Shown here: positions 8,689-15,101 of the stretch, piece by piece | Numbering within the stretch: position 1 is the first letter of the stretch | Layout of the letters: each line of letters starts with the position of its first letter | From: JAFDVN01 sp964472275 | GTDB taxonomy: Bacteria > Acidobacteriota > Holophagae > Holophagales > Holophagaceae | Direction of reading: 5' to 3' | NCBI GenBank assembly: GCA_964472275.1 | Contig: CAYYJN010000048.1 | Coordinates: 1 to 15,904, forward strand | DNA length: 15,904 nucleotides | Notes under the pieces: model-generated | Told to the model about the DNA's origin: nothing | What the model saw: only the letters and a program-made list of their open reading frames with translations | The model's database searches: none | Position numbers and translations under genes: made by a program

Positions 8689-10524
8689 ATGGCCCAGGAT
8701 CCCTACGCCCGTTACCTGCAACAGGCCGAAGAACTCTTCGCTGGCGGCGAAGTCATTCGCGCCGGGCAGATTTGGCAGGCCGTCCTCAAGCAGGTGCCCG
8801 ATCACGCCGCCGCCCGGGAAGGGCTGCTGCGGGTGAAGGCGGCGCTGGACGCCCAGGCCGCGGAGGCCGCCGCGACCCACCGTCGGATGACGGATAGCTC
8901 GGTGCGGATTCCCGTCTTCCGGGAATCCCCCCTGCCGCCCGCGCCCGAACCCGTGTCTGAGCCCGCGCCTGCCCCCGTCGCCGCCGCGCCGGAAGCGCCC
9001 GCGCCCTCTCCCACCGCGAAGGCCACCGAACCCATCCCCGCGCCCAAGGCGGCGCTGATGGACGAGGACACGCAAGACAAGCTCCTGCGGGAAGGCTGCA
9101 CGCTCTACGACATGGGCCAGGTGGAGGACGCGCTCCACAAGTGGAACCAACTCCTCGCCGCCGTGCCGGATCACGCCATGGCGCTGCAATACGCGCGGGG
9201 CGCGCGCCAGGAGCTGGGCCTTCCGCTGGATGGCTCCGCGGCGCCCGCAGCTCCAGCCTCCGTTCATCCGGTCACCCAGGAAGTGCCTCTCTACAGCCAG
9301 GCCGAAGAGCACGCGGACAAGTTGCTCCGGGAAGGCTGCCTCCTCTACGACATGGGCCTGCCGGAAGAGGCCGTCGGCAAGTGGAAGCAGGCGCTGGAGC
9401 TGGCGCCCCACCGCTCCGACATCCAAAGCTTCCTGGACAACGCCCAGCGCGAGATGGCCCAGGAGCAGGCGGCTCCCACGCCCGCTCCCGCCGCCGCGCC
9501 GCAGGTGGCGCCCGCCGATGAGAAGGTCAAGCAGGCCGAGCACCTCATGGGCATGCAGCGCTTCCAGGAAGCGGCCTACACTTTCCAGCAGGCGCTGGAG
9601 CTGACGCCAAGCCATCCGGCCGCCAAGGCTGGGCTCCTCCGCGCCCAAGCGGCCCAGGGCGCGCCCGCGCGGCCCAGCGCCACCACCGGCTCCGGCCCCA
9701 TCCGCATCGAGATGGATCGCCCCGATCCGACGCCGGAGCGGGTGGAGGAACCTTCCGCGCCCGTCGCGGCTCAACCGCCCGCTGCGCTCACCAAGCCCGC
9801 GCCCGCGCCCCGTGCGGGCCTCCAGGTGAAGGTGCCCGAAAGCCTGGATGTCTCCAAGATTCCCGACTGGGTGAAGGATCCCAAGCTCTGGGTGGGCGCC
9901 GTCGCCGCCATCGGCCTCATCGTCGTCGGCACCCTCTGGTACCAGAGCCACGCCCGGGACTCCCAGCTCGAATCCGATGTGGCCGCCGCCCACCGCGCCG
10001 CCGTGGCCAAGGCCGCCAAGGATGCCGAAGTGCCAAGCCTCGCGGAAAGCCCTTCCAGCATCCTGTCCGAAGCCAAGAGCGCGTTGAGCGATGGCGACGC
10101 CGTGCGCGCCTACCTCCGCGCCCAGACGCTCGTGAAGCGCGATCCCTCCAACGGCGCCGCCGCGCAGCTCATGGATCAGGCCAAGGCGTCCCTCGCCACC
10201 TCCGGCCTCGTGGGCGCCACGGCGGAGGAGTACCACAAGCATCTCCAGGAAGGGGATCTGGATCAGGCGGGCAAGGTGATGGACGCGCTCCTGCGCGCCA
10301 ACCCCGACGACCTGACGCTCCGAGCCCAGGCCCTGCGCCTCTCGCTCCGCCTCGCCGAGGACCACGCCTCCCAAAGCCGCTGGAGCGACGCCCAGGTGGA
10401 TCTGGAGCGGGGTCGCGCCCTGGCTCCCGATGATCCGGCCTGGTCGGGCCGCATGGCCCTCCTCTCCAAGATCCAGGGCATGTCCAAGGGCGATCGCTCC
10501 CTCTGGATCGCCCTGCTGGGCTAG
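8689..10524 (+). CDS. Membrane-anchored TPR protein with duplicated modules
   Basis: A 611 aa protein. The N-terminal cytoplasmic part holds four TPR-like modules at about residues 5-55, 125-180, 206-260 and 276-323, separated by Ala/Pro-rich linkers. Modules two and three are recent-looking copies sharing DKLLREGC, LYDMG and a KW pair. A single transmembrane helix lies at about 401-419 (LWVGAVAAIGLIVVGTLWY). The C-terminal part (about 455-611) is again helical and TPR-like, presumably outside the membrane. There is no signal peptide, so an N-in, C-out topology is inferred. It follows the FHA gene by 9 bases, so a scaffold that works with the FHA protein is plausible. No enzymatic motif is visible. 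Confidence 0.87.
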   Translation: MAQDPYARYLQQAEELFAGGEVIRAGQIWQAVLKQVPDHAAAREGLLRVKAALDAQAAEAAATHRRMTDSSVRIPVFRESPLPPAPEPVSEPAPAPVAAAPEAPAPSPTAKATEPIPAPKAALMDEDTQDKLLREGCTLYDMGQVEDALHKWNQLLAAVPDHAMALQYARGARQELGLPLDGSAAPAAPASVHPVTQEVPLYSQAEEHADKLLREGCLLYDMGLPEEAVGKWKQALELAPHRSDIQSFLDNAQREMAQEQAAPTPAPAAAPQVAPADEKVKQAEHLMGMQRFQEAAYTFQQALELTPSHPAAKAGLLRAQAAQGAPARPSATTGSGPIRIEMDRPDPTPERVEEPSAPVAAQPPAALTKPAPAPRAGLQVKVPESLDVSKIPDWVKDPKLWVGAVAAIGLIVVGTLWYQSHARDSQLESDVAAAHRAAVAKAAKDAEVPSLAESPSSILSEAKSALSDGDAVRAYLRAQTLVKRDPSNGAAAQLMDQAKASLATSGLVGATAEEYHKHLQEGDLDQAGKVMDALLRANPDDLTLRAQALRLSLRLAEDHASQSRWSDAQVDLERGRALAPDDPAWSGRMALLSKIQGMSKGDRSLWIALLG

Positions 10525-10537
10525 GTCCCCCGGCCCC

Positions 10538-11257
10538 ATGGAACGGCGCGCCTGCCCGAGCTGTCAGACCCGGCTCTCGCCCCTCGCCATGGAATGCCCC
10601 ACCTGCGGCCTCGTCTTCGCCCGGGCGGAGCGGCCCCGGCCCCTGCTCTTCCAGGCCTCGGGACTCGTCTCGCCCAAAGGCGCCCAGGACACGCCCCGCG
10701 CGGTGGCGATCCAGGCGCCCGCGCTTGGCCGGGTGCAGCCCCTGCCTCCGCTCGAAGCCGCGCCCGTGCTGCCGCCGGTGGAACATTCCTTCCACCCGCT
10801 GGATCTGCTGGACTCGGCGCTCCACACCTTCGAGCCCGACCCTTCCACCGCCTCCTTCGTGCCCCTGCTCCTCGTGGAAGTCGGCGAGGCCTGCCTGCTG
10901 GCGGCTTTGAACCTCGCGTTGGCCCTCGCCCTCAGTGTTTCCCTGCACGCGCCGGTCTCGCGCATCTTCGCCGAGGCCTGGCCCGTGGTGCTGCCCGCCC
11001 ACCTGCTCCTCTCCTGGGCCTTCCTCATGGTGCCCCTCGTCATCGCGGGCCAGTCGCCCCTCATGGGCCACTGGAACCTCGTGGTGGCCGAGGACGAACC
11101 CGAGCGCCGCATGGTCTTCAGCCTGCTCCACCTCGTGTCGGTGACCCTGTTTCCCTTGAGCATCCTCTGCATGATCCTGAGCCCGCGCCATCAGACACTG
11201 GCCGAATACCTCTCCGGCCAGGAGATCCTCTCCAAGCCCGAACCGCGGATGCGCTGA
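10538..11257 (+). CDS. Zinc-ribbon membrane protein with RDD-like C-terminal region
   Basis: A 239 aa protein. It starts with a small zinc ribbon, C6-x2-C9 and C20-x2-C23, followed by a Pro-rich linker to about residue 85. Three hydrophobic stretches then lie at about 105-135, 146-171 and 202-224. The C-terminal part (GQSPLMGHWNLVVAEDEPERR, then SPRHQTLAEYLSGQEIL) has the layout of RDD-family membrane proteins, in which a GxxPG-like loop and a final DxxxxTLHDxLAGT-like motif flank the last helices; the match is loose. The start is the only ATG in frame with the ribbon and no clear Shine-Dalgarno precedes it. It lies 13 bases after the TPR gene and is likely the last gene of the operon. The function is unknown. 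Confidence 0.78.
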   Translation: MERRACPSCQTRLSPLAMECPTCGLVFARAERPRPLLFQASGLVSPKGAQDTPRAVAIQAPALGRVQPLPPLEAAPVLPPVEHSFHPLDLLDSALHTFEPDPSTASFVPLLLVEVGEACLLAALNLALALALSVSLHAPVSRIFAEAWPVVLPAHLLLSWAFLMVPLVIAGQSPLMGHWNLVVAEDEPERRMVFSLLHLVSVTLFPLSILCMILSPRHQTLAEYLSGQEILSKPEPRMR

Positions 11258-11259
11258 CA

Positions 11260-11280
11260 GGCTGGAGGCTGGAGGCTGGA
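11260..11280. repeat. Tandem heptamer GGCTGGA x3 between convergent genes
   Basis: Three perfect back-to-back copies of GGCTGGA (11260-11266, 11267-11273, 11274-11280) fill almost all of the 28-base gap between the stops of the zinc-ribbon/RDD-like gene and the minus-strand permease gene. A degenerate fourth unit may follow (GGAAGCT). It forms no hairpin and does not look like a terminator for either gene. Confidence 0.8.
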
Positions 11281-11285
11281 GGAAG

Positions 11286-13202
11286 CTACTCCGGGATCGG
11301 GTCCAGGTGGTAAGGCACCGAGATGACGATGGTCTTGGGCTTGGCGAGCAGGGAGCCCTTGATGCGCAGGGCCGTCTGGTTGTGGAGCAGGTGCTCCCAC
11401 CAGTGGCGCGTGACGAACTCGGGGATGATGACCGTCGTGATGAATTCAGGCTCGGCTTTCCGCATGCGGTCCAACTCTTCCAGGATGGGCTCGACCACTT
11501 TGCGGTAGGGGCTGCGGATGACGCGCAGCGGGATGCCTTCGCAGTAGGTGGGCCAATCCGCCTGGAGCTTCTGGAAGGCGAGGCTGTCCTTGCCGTAGTG
11601 GTCGGGGAAGTCCACCGTCAGCGCCTCCACCTCGCCGTGCTCGCCGATGAGCTTGGCGTAGTTGAGCGCCTGGATCACGCCGTGGTGGATGCCGCTCACG
11701 AGCACGACGACGCGGTTCCGGCGCTCCAGCGAATACTCCGTCCGCGAGGCCGCCAGCTTGGATTTCACGCGGATGTAGTGGCGGTGGATGTTCGAGAAGG
11801 TGATGACGAGCGCGGGCAGCAGCAGCACCACCACCCAGACGCCGTGGGTGAACTTCGTCGCGACGATGACGCACATGACCGTGAAGGTCGTGGCGGCTCC
11901 AAGCCCGTTCACGAAAGCCTTGGCGTGCCAATGCTCGCCCTTCAGCCGCGTCCAGTGGAGCACCATCCCCGTCTGGCTCAGGGTGAAGCCGATGAACACG
12001 CCCAGGGCGTAGAGATCCAGAAGGTGATCCTCGTGAGCCCCGAAGCCGACCATGAGCGCGCCCGCGGCGAGAGAGAGGAGGAAGATGCCGTTGCTGAACA
12101 CGAGGCGGTCGCCCTGGCTCGTGAACTGGCGGGGCAGGAAGCCGTCCTTCGCCATGATCGCGGCGAGGCGCGGGAAGTCCGCGTAGCTGGTGTTCGCCGC
12201 CACCGCGAGGATCGCCATGGTGAAGATCTGAGTGGCGAGGTAGAAGAGCTTCGCCGCCGCGCCGCCGCCCGACACCACATGCCGGACCAGGCTCGAAAGC
12301 AGCGTTTCCGGCGCGCCGGAAAAGTAGGTGAGCCCGTAGCGGTTCGAGAGGAAGGTGATGCCCAGGAACATGCTGCCGAGCAGGAACACCATCAGCCGCA
12401 TGGTCTTCGCGGCGTTGTCGGTGGTCGGATCCTTGAACGCGGTCACGCCGTTCGAGATGGCCTCGACTCCCGTGAGCGCCGTGCATCCCGCGGCGTAGGC
12501 CCGCGCGAAGAGCCAGATGCCCGCGAGCTTGCCCGTGGTGGAAAGCGTCGGGACCGTGCGCTCGATGTGGGCCATCAGTTCCGCGTCCGTGCCCGTCGCG
12601 GCGCGGTAGAGGCCGATGCCGATGGTCACGAGGATGCAAAGCACGAATCCATAGGTGGGAACCGCGAAGAAGGCGCCGCTTTCCTTGACGCCACGCAGGT
12701 TCATCACCGCCACGAAAGCCATGACCAGCAGCGCCAAGGCGACCCGGTGCGGATCCAACACCGGGAACGCGGAAGTGATGGCGCTGACGCCCGCGGACAC
12801 GGACACCGCCACGGTGAGGATGTAGTCAATGAGCAGGCTCGCGCCCGCCGTCTGCGCCGCCATCTCCCCCAGGTTGTCCTTGGCCACCAGGTACGCGCCG
12901 CCGCCGGTCGGATAGGCGTGGATGGTCTGGTTGTAGCTCATGAGCAGGATGAGCAGCAGGCCGGTGATGCCCAGCGCCGCGCCCCACGACCAGGTCATCG
13001 CGCCGAGCAGCATCGCGCCGCCCAGCCCGGCCGCGGGACCGGCGAGGCTGATGGCCTCCATGATGGCCTGCGTGCCGTACGCGACGGAGGAGAGCGCGTC
13101 CGAGCTGAACACCGCGAGACCGACCGGGATGTTGAGCTTGGTTTGATGGAGCTCTTCACTCGCCAGACGGCGGCCGATGAGGAGGCGACGGAAGTTCGGC
13201 AT
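11286..13202 (-). CDS. kimA: KimA-like potassium importer (APC superfamily, KUP-type)
   Basis: A 638 aa inner-membrane transporter. The N-terminus (FRRLLIGRRLASEE) and the pattern SSDALSSVAYGT, AYPTGGGAYLVAKDNLG, LLIDYILTVAVSVSAG and NLRGVKESG closely match Bacillus KimA, a proton-coupled high-affinity K+ importer. The residues corresponding to KimA ion or proton site positions D36, Y43, D117, Y118 and T121 appear here as D35, Y42, D126, Y127 and T130. About 12 transmembrane helices are followed by a cytosolic C-terminal domain from about residue 495 (VVVLVSGIHHGVIQAL onward), as in KimA. In Firmicutes KimA is inhibited by c-di-AMP; nothing here shows that. It lies 17 bases after the EamA gene on the same strand and has only a weak ribosome binding site, so coupling to that gene is likely. 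Confidence 0.88.
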   Translation of the reverse strand: MPNFRRLLIGRRLASEELHQTKLNIPVGLAVFSSDALSSVAYGTQAIMEAISLAGPAAGLGGAMLLGAMTWSWGAALGITGLLLILLMSYNQTIHAYPTGGGAYLVAKDNLGEMAAQTAGASLLIDYILTVAVSVSAGVSAITSAFPVLDPHRVALALLVMAFVAVMNLRGVKESGAFFAVPTYGFVLCILVTIGIGLYRAATGTDAELMAHIERTVPTLSTTGKLAGIWLFARAYAAGCTALTGVEAISNGVTAFKDPTTDNAAKTMRLMVFLLGSMFLGITFLSNRYGLTYFSGAPETLLSSLVRHVVSGGGAAAKLFYLATQIFTMAILAVAANTSYADFPRLAAIMAKDGFLPRQFTSQGDRLVFSNGIFLLSLAAGALMVGFGAHEDHLLDLYALGVFIGFTLSQTGMVLHWTRLKGEHWHAKAFVNGLGAATTFTVMCVIVATKFTHGVWVVVLLLPALVITFSNIHRHYIRVKSKLAASRTEYSLERRNRVVVLVSGIHHGVIQALNYAKLIGEHGEVEALTVDFPDHYGKDSLAFQKLQADWPTYCEGIPLRVIRSPYRKVVEPILEELDRMRKAEPEFITTVIIPEFVTRHWWEHLLHNQTALRIKGSLLAKPKTIVISVPYHLDPIPE

Positions 13203-13219
13203 GGGGTGTGGCTTTCAGA

Positions 13220-13630
13220 TCAGCGGGCGAGGAGCCAGAGCCCCATCAGAGTAAGGCCCAAACCCAGCAGCTTGCCCGCATCCAGGCTCTCTTTGAAGAG
13301 AAACCAGCCCGCCACCGCCACCAAAATGAAGTTGGCGTTCATGACCGCCACGGCGAGGCCCCCCTTGGCGCCCCGGGCGAAGGCCTCGTTCAGGAAGATG
13401 AGGGCGATTCCGGTGGCGACCCCGGCGATCACCGCCCAGGCCATTCCGCCCCCGCGAAGGGAGGGTTGACCCCGGCGCAGCCACTCCACGACCGCGAAAG
13501 GCGTCTCGCCGATGACGACGCCGAGGAGCACCGCCGCGGGGCTGAGCCCCTTCACGGCCGCGCCCTTCATGCCGAAGTTCGCGAGGCCCATCACGAGGAA
13601 CGCCGCGAAGGCCCACCCGACCCATGCCAT
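13220..13630 (-). CDS. Half-size EamA/DMT-family transporter
   Basis: A 136 aa membrane protein with about five transmembrane helices (roughly residues 3-20, 30-48, 62-82, 88-112, 117-135). It has one EamA domain instead of the usual two, so it probably works as a dimer, as small-multidrug-resistance-like DMT proteins do. Recognisable family features are GLSPAAVLLGVVIGE, AGVATGIALIFLNEAFARG and the C-terminal GLGLTLMGLWLL. The substrate is unknown. The start is firm: AAAGGA (plus-strand 13638-13643) lies 7 bases before the ATG. It is the first gene of a two-gene minus-strand unit with the KimA-like importer. Its upstream region is shared with the divergent RiPP cassette. Confidence 0.87.
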   Translation of the reverse strand: MAWVGWAFAAFLVMGLANFGMKGAAVKGLSPAAVLLGVVIGETPFAVVEWLRRGQPSLRGGGMAWAVIAGVATGIALIFLNEAFARGAKGGLAVAVMNANFILVAVAGWFLFKESLDAGKLLGLGLTLMGLWLLAR

Positions 13631-13824
13631 GACGCGATCCTTTCTCTTGGCTCAGGCTCGCATCATGGCACGAACCCGTGACAAACCGGCTGCTTGCCAT
13701 GGGATAGGATCGCCGTCACATTTCCCTTCCCCGCCGCACCCTAATCTCCATCCCCCCGGGGAATTCCTTTCCAACAGGGCCGAAGGGCCCCCCATCGCGG
13801 CCGACGCCGCAAGGAGCAACACCC
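13631..13824. promoter_or_regulatory. Divergent intergenic region between the EamA-KimA unit and the RiPP cassette
   Basis: This 194-base stretch is the largest non-coding gap in the window and must carry the promoters of both units. Visible elements: the ribosome binding site of the EamA gene (13638-13643, minus strand); a 7-bp inverted repeat CATGGCA (13664-13670) / TGCCATG (13695-13701); a possible plus-strand -10-like TAGGAT at 13705-13710 with no convincing -35 at normal spacing; a small leader hairpin with arms 13777-13781 and 13786-13790 and loop GAAG; and a strong AAGGAG (13811-13816) with an 8-base spacer before the precursor ATG. No metalloregulator box that I know can be recognised. 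The assignments are tentative. Confidence 0.4.
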
Positions 13825-14163
13825 ATGAACCGCCGCATCGCTTCCCTCGCCACCCTCTTCGCCGCCGGCGCCTTCGCCGTCGCCGCCACCCCCGCCACCA
13901 CCACCGCCCGCACCTCCAGCGACACCCTGCTCAGCCAGAAGGGCTGCGGTGGCGACAAGGGCTGTGGCGGCAACAAGGGCTGCGGCTCCAACAAGGCGAA
14001 GAGCTCGGACAAGAAGACCGACAAGAAAGACGCCAAGCAGGCCTCCTGCTCCGCCGACAAGAAGAAGGCCGATAGCAAAGACAAGAAGCAGGCTTCCTGC
14101 TCGGGCGACAAGGGCAAGAAGGACGCCTCCTGCGGCAAGGGCTCCTGCGGCTCCGCCAAGTAA
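13825..14163 (+). CDS. Cys-rich exported RiPP precursor peptide (HvfA/bufferin-like)
   Basis: A 112 aa peptide with a Sec signal peptide (MNRRIASLATLFAAGAFAVAA, cleavage near residues 20-21). The mature part is very low in complexity: Lys, Asp, Ser, Gly and Ala, almost no hydrophobic residues, and seven cysteines (C41, C47, C53, C75, C92, C103, C108). The first three lie in KGCGG, KGCGG and KGCGS units exactly six residues apart. The others lie in ASCS, ASCS, ASCG and GSCG contexts. Directly downstream are an MNIO maturase and an HvfC-like partner, which is the gene order of HvfABC/bufferin operons, so the cysteines are the likely sites of oxidative modification to metal-binding groups. The final product probably binds copper or a similar metal in the periplasm. 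A strong AAGGAG ribosome binding site suggests high expression. The motif differs from EGKCG of HvfA. Confidence 0.86.
   Translation: MNRRIASLATLFAAGAFAVAATPATTTARTSSDTLLSQKGCGGDKGCGGNKGCGSNKAKSSDKKTDKKDAKQASCSADKKKADSKDKKQASCSGDKGKKDASCGKGSCGSAK
13939..13992 (+). repeat. Three in-frame 18-bp tandem repeats encoding KGCG(G/S)(D/N)
   Basis: Units 13939-13956, 13957-13974 and 13975-13992 encode KGCGGD, KGCGGN and KGCGSN. The DNA copies differ mostly at third codon positions, so the peptide unit rather than the DNA seems to be conserved. A second, looser repeat with a 51-base period begins at 14038 and 14089, each copy starting with codons for QASCS. Confidence 0.85.
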
Positions 14164-14177
14164 ACTCGGAATCACGC

Positions 14178-14204
14178 GGAAGGGGGGCTTCGCGCCCCCC
14201 TTTC
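14178..14204 (+). terminator. Strong hairpin between precursor and maturase genes (likely partial terminator or mRNA stabiliser)
   Basis: The left arm 14178-14188 pairs with the right arm 14194-14204 in an 11-bp stem: seven G-C pairs next to the loop, two A-T pairs, one G-T and one G-C. The loop is TTCGC (14189-14193). It starts 14 bases after the precursor stop and ends 18 bases before the maturase ATG. Only three T residues occur, and they lie inside the right arm rather than after it, so termination is probably incomplete. Such a hairpin would allow many precursor transcripts per maturase transcript; this role is inferred. Confidence 0.65.
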
Positions 14205-14222
14205 CATACTCAGAAAGACGCG

Positions 14223-15101
14223 ATGGACCTCCCGCAGCCCAGCTCCTTCACCGGCGTCGGCGTCGGTCTGCGCCGCCCCCACTTGGAGGAAGTGGCGGCT
14301 TTGGAGGCCGCACCCGTCCCCTTCTGGGAGATCGCGCCGGAGAATGTGATCGGCCAAGGCGGCACGAAGGCGCGCCAGGCCTGGACCATCCTGGAGCGCG
14401 ACTCCGTCATCAGCCACGGCCTCTCCATGTCCATGGGCGGCTTCGACGCCTGGGCGGATGACACGCTGTCCGACCTCACCGCGTTCCTGAAGCGCACGAA
14501 GACGCCCTGGCATAGCGAGCACCTTTGCTGGACGAGCGTCGGCGGCGCGAACACCCACGAACTCTTGCCGATGCCCTTCACCCGCGAGGCGCTTCAGCAC
14601 ACGGTGGATCGCGTGAAGCGCCTCCAGGACCGCCTGCCCGTGCCCTTCCTGCTGGAGAACATCAGTTGGTACGCCGAACTGGGCGAAGGCGAGATGAGCG
14701 AGCACGACTTCCTCAACGAAGTGCTGGAGCGAAGCGATTGCGGCTGGTTGCTCGACATCAACAACATCTATGTGAACAGCCAGAACCACGGCTTCGACCC
14801 GAAAGCCTTCCTCGACGGCCTGCCCCTGCGCCGCGTGGCGCAGATGCACATCGCCGGCCACACCTGGGACGACGAGGACCAGCTCATCATTGATAGCCAC
14901 GGCGCGCCCGTCATTGATCCCGTGATCGAGCTCTTCCAGTGGGTGCTGCCGAAGGTCTTCGACGCCACCGGCCGCGCCGTGCCCGTGCTGCTGGAGCGGG
15001 ACAACGCCATCCCTTCCCTCGTTGAACTGCTCGCGGAGCGCGACACGCTCCAAGCCGCCTACGACGCGGCGCTGGCGCCCCATGTGGAGACGCGCGCATG
15101 A
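14223..15101 (+). CDS. MNIO (DUF692) family iron-dependent RiPP maturase, HvfB/BufB-type
   Basis: A 292 aa cytoplasmic TIM-barrel enzyme of the multinuclear non-heme iron oxidative family, which includes MbnB, TglH and HvfB/BufB. These enzymes use O2 to convert peptide cysteines into groups such as oxazolone-thioamide, thiooxazole or beta-modified residues. Family motifs appear in order: GVGVGLR (11-17), EIAPEN (36-41), SHGLSMSMGG (64-73), SEHLCW (98-103), LLENISWY (143-150), DINNIYVNSQNHG (178-190), MHIAGH (208-213) and DSHGAPV (224-230). Expected iron ligands among these are H65, H100, E145, D178, H189, H209, D224 and H226, so the enzyme looks intact. The ribosome binding site is weak (AGAAAG), in contrast to the precursor gene. 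Its stop overlaps the start of the next gene as ATGA (15098-15101). Substrate: presumably the Cys-rich peptide just upstream. Confidence 0.95.
   Translation: MDLPQPSSFTGVGVGLRRPHLEEVAALEAAPVPFWEIAPENVIGQGGTKARQAWTILERDSVISHGLSMSMGGFDAWADDTLSDLTAFLKRTKTPWHSEHLCWTSVGGANTHELLPMPFTREALQHTVDRVKRLQDRLPVPFLLENISWYAELGEGEMSEHDFLNEVLERSDCGWLLDINNIYVNSQNHGFDPKAFLDGLPLRRVAQMHIAGHTWDDEDQLIIDSHGAPVIDPVIELFQWVLPKVFDATGRAVPVLLERDNAIPSLVELLAERDTLQAAYDAALAPHVETRA

Noticed and set aside
8026..10539. An 837-codon open frame on the minus strand opposite the FHA and TPR genes
   Set aside because: Its translation is Gly/Arg/His-rich with no family motif, and the plus strand has clear FHA, TPR and membrane features in the same place. 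Long antisense frames are expected at this GC.
11307..13469. A 720-codon plus-strand open frame opposite the KimA-like gene
   Set aside because: Charged, His/Arg-rich, low-complexity translation; the minus strand encodes a clear KimA-type transporter there.
13664..13701. Inverted repeat CATGGCA / TGCCATG as an operator
   Set aside because: Arms of 7 bp separated by 24 bases with no known regulator; TGCCATG also occurs at the EamA start by coincidence. It is mentioned only as a visible element, not as an operator.
14172..15083. A 303-codon minus-strand open frame opposite the MNIO gene
   Set aside because: No family resemblance, no ribosome binding site, and the plus strand has all DUF692 motifs in order.
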